Shown here piece after piece: positions 36,401-49,900 of a stretch of DNA of 64,000 bases. The DNA comes from Strix aluco. Its lineage: Eukaryota; Chordata; Aves; Strigiformes; Strigidae. A program made the position numbers and the translations under genes. The notes under the pieces are model-generated. The model worked only from the letters and a program-made list of their open reading frames with translations. It was not told the origin of the DNA and made no database searches. Numbering within the stretch: the stretch's first letter is position 1; each line of letters begins with the position of its first letter. The stretch is from assembly GCF_031877795.1 (NCBI RefSeq), contig NC_133931.1:27216264-27280263 (forward strand). The letters run 5' to 3'.

Positions 36401-39400
36401 AGTTTTCCATAGACGTGTATAGCTACAGTAAATAACAGCTACAGTAGTTTTAAAGAGTGAATCAATGTATAATTTACATTCCGCATTCTGAGATTTATTG
36501 GTCCCATCCTCTTTGCATGGGGAGGTTTTGATGTTAATTGTCTTTTTTTTTTTTTCTTTTTCTCATGAAGTCCAGGCCTAAATTTCACCTTCTCTTACAG
36601 AGCTATTATTGGCCACTATTGTTTTTATTTTCCCGTAGCTTCTCTGGGAAGAGAAGGATGGGCAGGACCTCAGTGGCATTGCCAGAGCAAGTCATTGGTG
36701 GCCATGTCTGCTCCCCAGGAGGTCACAGGAAGCAGGTGGCTGTGTTAATTGTCCTTGCTCCCAACTTTTGTCCTTCCTGGAGGCAATTTAGAAGTGGTCA
36801 GGAAGTGTCAGGCGTACTGTGTCCCCCCAGGTTCACTACTTCACGCGTTCATAATGATTTGAGATATGTGCCAGGCAAGAGAAACTGCATAGGAATCTTT
36901 ACCATCCTTCCTGAGCTGTGTGGCTATCTGCCTGGAAGGGCTGGATGCCATCGCTGCAGAGTGTGTTTGGGATTGCAGCTGGAATCCAGCAGAATAACAA
37001 AGTATTCTATTAAAAAAATCAATAAATAAAAGGGTATTCCCCTAACATACAGTGTCCTCCTTCTTTCAAGCTATGGATAAAAGTCCCAGGTAAGAAAACT
37101 ACAGAAAATCATGAGGTGCATGAAATGTTTCTGGAAACTATGATCCACTTTTATCTGATGAGTGGAAGATAGGAAATGTTAATGCATTTTCTGTTTAGGC
37201 CAGTCAGGTTTTAATTGTCTTTGTTGCAGCTGCACCATCAGTAGTCTTGGATCTCTAAATGGCACTCAGTTCTGTGCTTGGAAAATCAGTTAGAGTCTTG
37301 CTACTTTGGATGAACTTCTTGCTAACTGTTTGCTTGATTTTTTAACAGTGAAGGTGCACAGCAATACTCAGTATCTCACTGCAGGTGTTGCACCCAGTGC
37401 TGTAAGCCAGATTTTGAACTACCAGTAATGTTTCTTTAAGTGTCTTTTGGAAAGTATCCACTCATGTTGGAAGTGATGCGAGTTGAGTAATAAATGCCAT
37501 ACTAGTTATTTATCTGCCATATGAATTTTGGGTGAAAACTCTGAGCCTCTGCTCAGGTGTACTCTTGGTTTTACTGAGACTACTTGCCTAAATAAGGTGG
37601 GCTGCAGGATTGTGGCTGGTGAGTCATATTGGTTTCTGAATCACTCTTACACAATATCAGCCTGAAATACTAACAAATAATGAACACACTGTGCTTGGCC
37701 CTGTACGTTATTTAAAGAATAGCATTTTAAAGCAGAATATTTTGTAAAATGTTCATTTAAAACCCACTTTGCAATTTACTTCCATCAAACCTGTTGTACC
37801 AGGAAAAATACATCCTTCAGAAGGGAAAAGGTGTTAGTATTGTGGAAGAGTACCTGATTTTTATCTTTGTTATTTAAGCTTCCTTCTTTTTAGTGCAAGG
37901 AGATCAGCTGACAACAGCAGCAACCAATTCATGTTTGCAGCTGGGCAATTACAGTAGACCCTAAGATCTGCAACTGTCAACGATGAACGCAGATGCCTTC
38001 AAAGTTCTGTTTTTCTTCCATGTGGAAGTCGTTGGCATGGAACAGATGCCTTCATTTTGGAGAAACCAACCTCTGGATATAATTGGTTCTCTCTTGTCCT
38101 CTAGGGAGAGTCTCTCACAGATTAAATTAGATGAGAGGGGGAAAAAAAACTCAGGCACACACACTCACACATGACACAAAGCAGGAGTTTTTAGGATCCC
38201 TCTCTCTTTTGTCACGTGGAACTGTTTTACAGCTGGAAGATTTCACTCCATTTTTAGCACTCTACACACATGATGATGATGCTAGATGAAAAACATGCAA
38301 ATTAAAATATATATCTGGCCAAAGTTTATTATTAATCTAGGCATGCTTGTTTAGAAATAAGACAAGCATATCCAGCCCGTATTACTTTAGTGTTAAATGT
38401 TGACTTCCACACTATCTATCGATGCTGTAGTCTCAAATTTAAAAGTTAAATGACAGAAGAGACAAGATGGTTTTATAAAACTTATGTTGCAGTGGTGGAA
38501 TCAAAGTATTTTCATCAAATGGTTTGCTGGTTCTTGACACAGGAGGGAAAAAGCAAGAAGTTGACTTCAAATTTCACCTAGCATACCTGCATTCAATTAA
38601 GGAAGCACATTTACAGGAACTTCAGCACAGTTTGTCTGACGAACGTCTGTGATGAGCCATTGCTGGGCGTCCTGTGGTAGGGTACTGAAGAGACTGTGTC
38701 CTCTTATTGCAGTTACCTAAAATGAGATGACGGTAATGGGACTTCAAGGCTCTAAGAGAGTAAGAGAGAGGGAGAATCTGCCTATACTGTGCCCATCAAA
38801 GGCTTTTGTCACCCCTTTTCCCCTCTGGTGTAACAGCTACCAAATCATTGGGGTTTATGTTACTCAGTACTGTTAAAATAAACGAATACCAACTTTGGGT
38901 TACCTTAATAAGCTCAGTTGTGAGCTGTGACAGTCAGGCAGTGTTGTGTAAAGAGCTGTGGTACTCTTGGGTAGAGTGGGTATCTCCAGGAGGAGAGTGC
39001 AGCAGGGATCAGGGATTGCCAGGAGGTAAACTACCCTTGCCGGTACCCAAGAGCCTGGAGGTCTGTCATCACTGAATGCTTTTTCTTTCTTAAGTTTTAT
39101 TTCCTAGCATGATTTTCTTTTATATTGCAGTTTAATGTAACAGTCCAGTTCAATCACCAGGTGTAAAATTTATCTAGGTAAATGTAATTCTTACATGAAT
39201 TGACTGATGAACTGTAAGAGTGTAGTTGCTTGAAGATGCCGAGCCTTTGTAACAGTGTAGGTGGGTTCTGCTGGTAGCATATCAATGACCTGAATTCTGA
39301 ACTTGATTTTCAGATTTTAATGGCAATGTCCATATTTTACATGAGGAGTTTACTACTACTGTAGTATTTCCAGCTCTTAAAAGTTGAGCAGAAGTGTCGC

Positions 39401-42400
39401 CAGCAATGAAAACTGGCAGGAGTTACCTTGGTCCTACCTTGGTCTGGGTAGTTGGTAGAAGGCAGTCTGCCTTTTAGACACTCGATGTAACTGGATAGCT
39501 GCAGTGTGCTGCAGGGCTTTGTTTCCCGCTGACACCCACGAGCTGTGTGGGTGGAGGGCATTCACTGGGACTTCCAGCAGTTGGAAGGAAGCCCAAAGTA
39601 AACTTAGGTTTGAACCGATGACTCTTCAGCTTTTGTAAAGGAGTAGGGAGATTCTTTGGTGTAGGACTCCAGTTCTGATTCGCAGAACTTCAGTGCAACA
39701 GTGTGCTGCTCTTAGCATTGTATTTCTGAAGAACCACATATTAAGGGAAAAATTTAACCAGGGAAGTGCTTAGGTGATGAAGAGATTTCTGGCAGTAACT
39801 AGGAAGTGCAATAATGGTTGATTTCTTTTGAGGCTGATCCTGATATTTGTAGTCTTTACATCCTATTAATTCCTTGAAAGATAAGCTGATACAAGAATGA
39901 TTTGCCAGGGCCAATGGCTCTTCTAAAAATCTTGGCTTAGGTTGCATCCCCCTTCTCTCCACACATAAGATAAAAGCACTGTGAATATGAGGTTAACTGA
40001 ATTCAAATAGAAGACTCTCTCGAGTTATTGCATTCCTTAGAAAATAAATACATTTCTCATATGGTTGAGATTGATCAAAAAAGTATTCTGTATGCCAGTG
40101 ATTACATTCCCATCTGTGATTAAGGTTTTCTGTCTGCATCTGGTTTTCACATTATATTTCTGTAACAAGAATCCTTTATATGGCAGAGTTCACTCTCTGT
40201 ATTTTCTATTAGCTGCAGCTTGAACTACTGCACGGATCGCAGATTTACACATGTGGTTTTCATTACTTCATACCATTGAGAAAAAGTAATATTTGTTTGG
40301 GAAAGTATGTTTTTCAAAATTTCCATGGTAATACAACATGTTGATCCTTTTTTGTAACACTCTTGTAAGACTACAAATTGTTTGAGGCATTTTACTTTCA
40401 GTGAAGTTCAGACTTTAGACAATTTTGCATGTACATTCGAACAACAGCAGCAGTTTACAACTCAGGAGGCAAAAATAAATTTTAAAAAGGAGATTAGCGT
40501 AGAATGGGTATAGCAGAAAGCATCCATCACTTTAGAAAATGTGGCATACAGAGAAAATGAACGTGGGGCTGAAACAAAGGAAGAGAAGTAAGTTAAAGTG
40601 ATGTCTTCATTGTAAAGTGGACGACAGATGGGTACTTTTTTTGGAGTAAGAACTTTTTTTTCTTTACAGTAAGAGGTTTAAAAATCTTTTATCAGCCATG
40701 GAAAAGGAGTATGCTATTCAGCAGACACAAATATTGAATTGTTATATGTTACATAATATAACATATTTGATCATAATTATTTCTAGTGGCCAAATTAGTA
40801 AAGGTTAGCAAAACATGAATACATCTTTACAGATGGCTGCTGTGTGTAATTCTGAATCCAAAATATGATGTTAATTTAATGTTCCACTGTAAGTCCATAT
40901 TTCAACCAGATTGTGCTATCGTCACTTGGTAGAAAACTTAGTGTTTAAATGATCTCAGTGAAATTAATAGGGCCACTTGGTCTGTGAAGGATTTTTCAGT
41001 TTTGGTAGGGGCATGAGTTTATGGCCATAAAAATCAGATCAAACAATAACAACAATTTAGGGAGTGTTGTATGCATTTATGGAAATGTTAAGTGTTATGC
41101 AAAAGTCTGGACAATTGAAAAATACACAATTCATGATAAGGCACAACTGAAAGGTAAATTTATTGCCTGTATAAGAACATGTTGACAACTAGAGAACCTC
41201 ATACACAATTAAAATAATTTTAGAGAAGTAGTTATTGCACCCAAGTTGCGGAGTCCTAACCACATTTTTGAGATTATTTTCCAAATGCCAAAGGCAGTTC
41301 TGTCATTGAAAGCTTCACAGTTGCCAAATCCTGGGTAGAGTCCCGCAGTCCTTACGCGCCTCTCATTTTCACTGAAATCAGTAGAATTTTGTCTTGTGTC
41401 AGGGCTGCGGGAAATGTCTGACCACGAACATGGGAAAGAAAGGACTTTTAAGTGGTGAGATCCTTTGTTCTGTAACCTTAACTTTAACTTGCGAAGGTTT
41501 GTTTTGATTCGAGGAGGGTGCTTGTTTGTGGGAAAGATTGCAATTTCTAGCACAAACACAAATGTGATCTTCTGCAAATGCCCTTGGGCAATACATTTTT
41601 TTGCAGTAAAATCTAGTCCAGGAGAGGGTTGGGGCTGGGTTCTTGGTTAAATGCATGCAGCTGCAACCAGATCCTTATGCATGCTTAACTTTATGTCCCG
41701 AAATACCTGAATAGTGGATGCAGATTGAAGCATGTATGTAACTGTGTGTGCCTGGCTCAGAAAATCTTTCTGCCTTGACATGATTACAAACCCCTGAAAA
41801 GCATATTAATGTCTTGGAAAAACTGACAACGCTGTAATACAGACTCATACAAATGACAAAGTATTTGTGTAACCCAAATAAGCAGTTTTTGTAGGTGTTG
41901 GAGTGGGAGGGAAATTGCCTTTTCAAAAGTGGGAGGATGATTTGTAAATATATATCAGTAGCTTTGTGATCTCTCTTTGTTTAAATATGTTTGCTGTTGT
42001 CACTGACATATCCAAATTAGTATAGCCATGTGTAATTGCAAGGACTCTATTTTTAGTAACCATGTTCATTTAATAAATGATTCTTCTAGAGCTTCTGTTG
42101 AACCAGGTAAAGTATGTAATATTTTATATTCTATGAATGTATTTTTACAGAATTAGGTAATAGGTGTTTTCATCGTAGAATACAGGCTGCCCTTACTTTG
42201 TTTCCCTCTATATGTCAGCTGTTTTAAATGATCAACTTATGAAACAGCCTTTGTCGAAGAATTAATACAGTTTTAAAGTACTGCCTTATATTAACTAAGA
42301 AAATGTGGGTAATTGATTTAGAATGATAGTGTTTGTCTTCCCTTTTTATTTAAAAGACTGCTATTATCATGCAAATGAAGGGGTGTGGTGCTTCAAACTG

Positions 42401-42413
42401 GCTGTGATATATG
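30480..42413. other. AT-rich interval, probable large 5' intron
   Basis: No frame carries a recognisable domain. Simple tracts include GTT repeats near 30,546 and an A-run near 32,237-32,253. The 163-codon frame at 36,538-37,029 starts in a T-run and has no family resemblance, so I do not call it a gene. Isolated donor-like sequences, such as CAG|GTAAGA at 37,090, lack partners. If either CpG-island promoter is used, this whole interval is intronic. Confidence 0.5.
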
Positions 42414-42433
42414 CTTTTTTTTTTTTTTTTTTT
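42414..42433. repeat. Poly-T tract preceding a candidate acceptor
   Basis: About twenty T bases, continuing into a pyrimidine-rich stretch, precede the AG at 42,454-42,455. It could serve as the polypyrimidine tract of the candidate exon. Confidence 0.85.
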
Positions 42434-42455
42434 CTTCATTTGTTGTTGTCAATAG

Positions 42456-42628
42456 CAAAGATTGATCTCTGGGCTGGTGAACATAATATCTGTCCCAGTC
42501 AGAAAAGGAAAGAGGAAATTAGCAGAGCGATTGGTGGAGAATGATATCTGTCAAAAGAAACACTTGGAGAGCACTGAGTTTAGTGATAGGTGACTGCCGG
42601 AAAAAAGGGAACTTTGAATTTTGTCAAG
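42456..42628 (+). other. Candidate internal leader exon
   Basis: This 173-base block has good boundaries. A long T-rich tract at about 42,414-42,442 leads to a TCAATAG acceptor, and the right end is a near-consensus donor, TCAAG|GTAAGG. The inside is less AT-rich than the flanks. The frame beginning at the first base is open for 45 codons before a TGA, and another frame is open for 28 codons. No frame is open through the full exon, so it would be a 5' UTR or lncRNA exon, or a terminal coding segment. It lies about 12 kb downstream of the last CpG island and in the same orientation as the donors there. I cannot assign it to a gene. Confidence 0.45.
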
Positions 42629-45600
42629 GTAAGGAACAGAAAAATACTTGATTTTGTAATGTGCATACCTTTTTAGAAGTTATTTTTAATGACTGTACCT
42701 TGCCTTGTAAACTGTAATTAAAAAGGAAATATTTCCCTTTAGCCTCCAAAGAGTCTGCCTAAATCAATGAAGGTGGTGTCTTCATTTTAATATCACTTGA
42801 GAAAGAGTACAGCAGTAACAATAGAATCCCTCAGTGATGACTTTTCTAAAATATTCCTTAGCTTAAAAATACATGTATGTGAAACTTTTAACCATGTTTT
42901 TTGTGGTTTTGATGACATAGATGCTCTTTATCTGGCATGTAAATATTACTTGGCTGGGCTGTGAAAGTAATGAAGTTCAGTTTCCTGAACTGTGAATTGA
43001 AACAGTATTTTCAACCAAGTTAAGGGACAGTTGTAATCACATTGGCAAAATGCTTGTGTTTGTAATTTAGAGGAACCTTTTGGTAAACTCATTGCATTGG
43101 AAAGCTGTGATACATTTGATTGAGATGGTATTGAGAATAAGTATTTCTGCTTCTTGTGTGCAAAGATTTTTACCATACTGGAAAAATAAATCTGCTATGG
43201 CAGAACTAAACTATTAGATAACCTATGACTGTCATTCCTATCTTTACTGTAACTACATTTTTTCTCCTAAATTGGTCTGTCTAGATGGCAAGAAACTACT
43301 AAACTGTTTTAAAGTACTTCCATACTTTCTTTCTCAGTGTTGTACCATTTCGCCTATGACGTAACTTTGATAGAGTATGATACCAAAATAAAATTAACAG
43401 TGTCTGAGTACTCTAGGCTATGCTCTGGTTAACTTTAAAGGCAGCTAAGCCTTGATCAGATCACTTGTCTCCCCAGCGGAGAGGCTGTGGCCCACACTGG
43501 TCTGCATGTGGGGTGTGGAAAGGAGATAGACCACAGCTGAGAGAACCAGCAGGAGGCTCTGCACATCCCCTTGTGGCAAGGGGAAGGGGCTGAGGTTTTG
43601 TGCACCAGTGTGAACATACTTTTTAAAAATTAAATCTTATTAAAAATGAATTTGCATTCTAATTCGAGTTCCTAGCTCAGTTTAAAACAAGTAAATGCTT
43701 CTCTGGGACCTTCCTGTACACAGGCAACATTGGAAAATAATGAATAATTTTAGCAGGGTTTCTTCTTGCATTTTTATTTTGCTAATTTAGCAGTGTATAG
43801 CTTCTGACTAATTCTCCTTTTTTCTGTCTACAGTCTATTTTTCAAAGTGTAAGTGTACCCTGTACAGGTGGTTGTTGGTTGGTTTCTTTTGCCATATGGG
43901 TCTTCGTAAAGGATTTTAAAAATAAATAAATGTAGAAGTAAAGATTTCATGCCTGAAGCATGCAGTACTGGCATACTAATGGGAAGCTTACTGTGGTTTA
44001 TTGCTGTCAGAGCACGTGCAAGATAATGGAAATTTCCTACAACTTAGAGAAAGGCATGTTTTCTAATGCTATTCATTTTTATAGAAAGAGGGAATTAATA
44101 TGACTAAAATTCACTTCATCTTTATAAAGTCCAAATGATCTGGTTGTACTACTGAAATATTCATAAATGGGAGGAAACAGCATGTTATCTGTCTTGTTAA
44201 CTGTCAGGCAGGTCAGGCTGCCTATATGACCTGGGTGCAGGCACATCTCTACCATTGGGAAGTTGCTGTGTACTTAATGATACCCTTTCCTGTGCAATTC
44301 TATCAGTGTAGCCTTATACCAAAACAAACGCATCCTCTCTGTAACACAGTTTACAGAGTTAACGATATGGTATAATTTTCACCTTGGTGATGAAGATAAT
44401 CCAATGCTGCTTTGCAGCTCTTTATAAAAGAGGGTGATCAGTGGTGGTTAGCAACTGTTAGATCTTTGGGCATTCCCATTTTGACATTTAATTAAAATGA
44501 GGTGACTGGGCAAGGTACCTACATCTGGATGCGTGTGTTTGTCACACATTGAAAAATTTTAGTCTTAAATGGCCAAGAAGCTCCACACTGAAATTTGGAT
44601 AAGTGATTAGAGATGAAGCCAACACTCTTAGAGCTTAACTCAATATGGACTTTTCTGTGCCCAAGAAGATTTGACTTGCTATTTGAAACCAAAATGGAAT
44701 AAAAGGCAAAATAAAATGTGTTTGAGTCTCCTTGAAGCAACAGCCTCTTGTAGCATTAGACTACCTGTGCCGATGTGATCCCTTTCAAGCATCCTCATCT
44801 TTGTTTAGCCATTGCGAAGTCTTCTTTTCTTGTTTTCATTTTTTATCTTCAAAACAATTGTTTGCTTACCTATGTATCTTAAAAGAGTACAATGGAAATA
44901 ATAAACCCCCTTTCTAACATATAACAGATGCAAAAGGGGATGAGTGTATTATAGACAGTGAATTGTCATTACACAGCTCACAATCAGATTTTCATCTGTT
45001 CATGTGGCGCACACCTGTGGCTTGCTGGCGTTGCTCTTGATTGGAGTGTGAGAGATCTTAATGAAAAACAAAGCCAGGATGACAAGAAGAGACTCTGCAT
45101 GGGTTACTTCACACGTCGTAAGAAAGTGAAATTTGAAATACACTGGTTTGGAGAGAATGCCTCCTGATGAGGGAGCATGCCTGGGTGACTCTGCAAAGGG
45201 AACCGGGGCCCTGCTTGCTGTTGCCTTGAAATAAGGCGTTTTCTCAGTAGGTCAGGTTGATTTGGACCAGTTGAGAGCGGTGGCTGATTTCTCCAGTTTA
45301 CTTTCTGAGCCAGTAAGAGTACCCTGGGCAGGAATCCAGCTTTTGAAGTACAAAGAAAATAACCCATAATCTATATAAAACTTTGGCGGATAGGGAAGGG
45401 AGGAAATTTACAGAGAATAACTTAGTTTGAGAACAACTGTGTTAAAAGTAGAATGTAAGGGGAGTGTGTGTGTGACATTATTTATTTTAATTTGAAAATA
45501 TGATCTTTGAAGCCTTCGAGGTGAGCAGAGGACAAGCTCTCACAATATGATATATTTATTAGTAAACTGAAACCAAGCACTCCAGCTGAAACTGAAGTTC

Positions 45601-46555
45601 CATTTTCAAAGTGATTTTTTTTCCCCCTGAGTTTCCAGAGTTTGGGTTCTGTTGGGTTTTTTTTGTTTTGTTTTGTTTTTTTCTTTTTTTCCTCTCTTGG
45701 TAATGTACTGTGGCTCTGATAACATTAATGGGCTTTGCCCCACATGGAGCAGCAAGTGTATTGTACCACTGCTCACTGATCCCAGGTCAGTGTGATGCGT
45801 GAAATCAATTTATTTGAATCTCTTTGCCTGTATAGGAATTTGGCAGCGTGCCAGTTGTTTTCATTTAATGTTCTTTGTGTTGAACACAGACAAGCAGGCA
45901 TGCTTTTGTACTCCTCTTTCTTCTGGGCTCTTCTCTTTTCAGCCAATATTCTATTCTGTCAATTTTTCAGAAAGAAGTAGGAATGTGTTACCTTTTTAAA
46001 AAATCATTTTTGTTTAAATAGCCTTTAAAGAGCATAGAAACTAGGTCAGTCATAGAGCAGCCTGTGTAGGGTTTTCACTGAGTATAGGTGGTAACAGCTG
46101 CCTTTTCCCATTTCTTAAATTTGGTGAAAAAGAGAGAGAAAACACTTGTCTATTTTTCTAATGTCCAGTTCTATGATTCATGTACTCTTGTAAGAGAAAG
46201 ACTCGATAATTCTTAAATCGGAATAATTTTCTTTCTAAATAAGTGAATGTCTGACACTTGGTTGGATGAATCGGAAGTACTTTTCAGGATCTTTATCATT
46301 TTGAGTGATGACCTTAAAGTAAGCATTAATTTGGGAATCCCTTGCCTCATCTTTCTGTCTGTTCCTCCCCTCCCCCAGATAGTTAATGTTTTGAATGGCT
46401 GGCTGAAGAACAGCTACCTGAAAGTACCTATTTCTTTTCTTTTTTTTCTTTTTATGAGAAAGCAGCAAGGCATGTGGAACAGAGCAAGTCATTTAGCCTT
46501 TCTTAAATAGAGGAAAAAAAAAAAAGAATAGACAGCAGCAGATATTTCCAGGAGG
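42629..46555. other. AT-rich interval without recognised features
   Basis: Only short frames without domains are present. T-rich simple sequence of the TTTTG type lies near 45,656-45,690. There is no CpG island and no identified interspersed repeat. Confidence 0.5.
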
Positions 46556-46960
46556 ATTTGTTTTAGAGCTTGGTGTCGGGAGCAGGAGAGCCGGAGAGCC
46601 GGAGTAGAAGACTCTGTTGATGCTCCAGGCGGTTCGTGCGGAAGTTGATATGCAGAACCGCGGAGCCGCGGCGCAGGGGTCAGACTCGTACACATCAGTC
46701 CCGTTTCCTTGTTTAATTACCTGAAGAGCAAAACATCCAGGCTGGGAGTGTGTGAAAACCCAGTATCTCGAACAGCAGTTTGCTGCTCTGACATCCTGCG
46801 AGGCCAGCCCCGTCTGTCCGCAAACGTCAGGGCTGGTTCCTGACAGCGGGCTATCTCTGCCGGGCCTGGGTTCCTTCCATTCAGGAGGCATTGTGTGGAA
46901 GAGGGTTTGGTCAGGAATTTGAGGTTCCTGCCGGTTCTTCCAGCCCGGACAACCCTGTGA
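46556..46960. promoter_or_regulatory. Small GC-rich islet in AT-rich DNA
   Basis: About 400 bases are clearly richer in G, C and CpG than the flanks, with GCCGGAGA-type short repeats near 46,588-46,605 and a CCGCGGAGCCGCGGCGC core near 46,658-46,675. It is bordered on the left by an A-run and on the right by T/A-rich DNA. It may be a minor promoter, an enhancer or an old GC-rich insertion. Frames on the minus strand run through it but resemble no family. Confidence 0.4.
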
Positions 46961-49900
46961 CAGATAGGCCTGATTTTTTTTCGTTTGAAGAATAATAATA
47001 AAAAAAATTGGCTCTTTTTAGTTTTTCCCTTGTAATTCTGGCTTTGGTATAATACTGACTGAAACAAAACATGTTAACTCTTTCGCTTCTGAATTTATGA
47101 CTTTTTCCTTTTACTTTATTCTTTCTCCTCTTGCTCGACCTCTTTTATTTTCAGAGGTAGAATCTTCTGAGGAGCAAATACTTTCAGGTGGCGTTTGTGC
47201 TATGCAGCAAAAAAACGTTTGAAAATGTTGTGGTTTTTTAAATTGTAGTGATCATTAACATAATCATTATTGGAATTTTAACTTTTTTATTTTCAGGATG
47301 CTTGGCAACATTATTTTTATTCATCCCGTGGATTCAAACCAAGCCAGTGTTTGCTCTGGCATGGCCTGTTAAAACAGTGGTAGCAGCAATCAATGCTTCC
47401 ATTGTCATTATTGATGTGATTTTCTTAAATGCCCAGCTTGGTGTTCAATTTTAAAATGTTGGAATAGGGTCAGTTATAGTCCTTGCTCCTCCTAGCTGCT
47501 GTTTGTTGAGATCGTTCAACAGGCTGAAGGTGTGGGTGCATAAGGCAGGGCTCTGCGCACCTGTCAGGTTTGGGCCTGGAGATGGAAAGTGTTCATCAGT
47601 CTGTAAAGCTCAAGGTTATGGCTGAAAGGTACCAAAATGTTCATTGAGGTAAAGGTCTTGAATTTTTTTTTTTCGCTTGTGAAGAATTAAAGTATGACTT
47701 CTTCTTTGAATGATAAATGAAGAATATGACTCTTATTTGGATAATTTTAATACTCTAGTTTATAGCACAGTGCTGTCTATTAATAGTTGTACTGGCAGAA
47801 CTTAAGATCCAAGGTACAAGTAGTAGAGGGAGGGACCATAACTAATAGAGCTTTGCAGCAAACATGAGTGTAGCATGTGACTATTGCCTTTTATTGTTGT
47901 GGGCAGAAAAGCTGGTCTAAGGTGTATGTGGTTGTAGGAGTGGAGAAGGAGAGCTGAAAGTTAACTAAGGTTTCATTTTCTTTTATGCTGAAGGCTTTCA
48001 GTCCAGTCTGTAGAATTATGCCTGCAGTCTTGGAGGACTTTCTCACCTGCTATTGATTTTGAGTACTTTGTAGGTGAGATCAAAATAGTTTGAGCAGTAA
48101 CTTGTACCTTCCCTGCTAATACTTCATTAGGATTTTATAATAAAGATTTAAGGGTATACTTTTCTTCTTGCATGCAAACATTACCAGGTAAGGGTTCTGG
48201 GGACCCTTCCTTAACAGAAGGTAGCCTTCAGTGGGCAATACGCAGCTGGGAGTCAGTGATAGTACAGTGGGACCAAAAGAGTCATTATAATCTATTGTGT
48301 CACTAATCCTCCATCTAAGAAGGATTTGCAGGGGATGGTGCAGTAAAAGAGCTGTTACAGTGTATCAGATCAATAATCGTGATCTAATAAACTCTTAAAT
48401 ATATACATAATCCTTTAGAATTGGGCCCCCTTCTTCATTATGAACTCCTTAGGCTACTCTGGCGTAAAGGTGTCTTTAAAGTAAAAGTTAATTACTTAGA
48501 CATGTAGTTTTAAATCTCTTTATTCTGTCGTACTGTAAAGAAGCCATAGTTTAAATAAGCATTGGTGTATCTACAGGATGAAAATAAGATGGGTTATGCA
48601 TTGTGTTCAGTGTCATGTTCCTATAGGGTTTTTACATATAAAGGAAATTATGTGTCTATATGAAAACTCTATTCGTCCTTCAGAAGTCAAGTAATTCCTT
48701 CCAGTGTTTTTACATGCCTTTGTTTTTTGCAGAGTTCATAATCTAATGAACTGTCCATGACCTCTAGCCAACCATTGCCTGCCTCAGCCAGCAGCATAGT
48801 AAAAGAAAGTTCTCCATGGACACGTGGTGACGACAATAACCACACTGTCCTTCCTCCCACCCATCGGGTGTCTAGCTCCTCTTTGAAAATGGCAGAAAAT
48901 GATAGTCTTTAGTCTGTGGCTGCCACTTCAAAAATGCCTCAGAGATAATGGCATTCTGTTTGAAAAAATATTTATCTTGGGCATCTCCACAAGTCTCTGC
49001 TGTGACAATCTTGCTTAAGGAAAGTTCTTGTGGATAACTGCTCCCAAGCTGGTTCAGGCTTTATTAAAAATGGCACCTTGCATTGTGCCCAAACACTTAC
49101 TGCTGCTGCTCTTTGCAGATGTTCTCCTAGTATGAAGTGGTGTAATTTGCTCTTGGTATGAAATTCCACTTCATAATCACCTCTGCATTTTTCTCCTGCT
49201 TCTCTTCTGAATGGCTACAATGAAGCACCATGTGGTGTACAACACAATTAGATGAAATGAAATGAAATGAAATGATATTTAAAGGCCTGTGTTCCTCAAG
49301 GCTCCTCCCCATTCCTAAAGAAACAAAGATTTTGTATGTTAATTTTCCTTAGCTATGATGTGATTTGTCTGGGTCAGATTAAAAGCACAAAGCTTATATC
49401 AACACACTGACTTCCAGGAGTTGTGGTGTGCTCCTCTGTTTGCACATTAAGTGGATCCCATTCTGGCTCAGTTTTGTAGTGGAAACCTAACAGGCACTGT
49501 TTTTCTCTCAATGTTAGAGTGCTGGTTGCTGATCTTTCATTTATGTGTTAACTGTGGGTAATATTTTGTGATAGTACAGCTTCAAATTCTGGAACTTCTA
49601 GCTTTCAGGGCTAGCAGACATTGGAGAGGATGAATGTCCAAGGCAGCAGGAGCAGAGACAAGTCATGTAGTGGACTGAAGAAGGGATGTGTGTAGTAGGG
49701 TGAGGAGTTGGCCCCAGAATCAAGAATGTAAGAGTAGACATAATGGCAGAGAGAAGACAGAGGGCACTGAATGGAAAAGTGAGAGAAAAACATGATGGAA
49801 GGTGTAACTAAGGAAACAATGGAAAGAAAAAGATTTCTTTGACTAAAATCAGTACCTTCCCTTTGTCACTCACAAACACTAATGCTTTTCTATTATCAGG

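Noticed and set aside
36538..37029. 163-codon plus-strand open frame
   Set aside because: It starts in a T-run, has no domain, and is not bounded by convincing splice sites.
37071..37089. 19-base microexon-like segment between CTTTCAAG and CAG|GTAAGA
   Set aside because: Too short to judge and no conserved context is visible.
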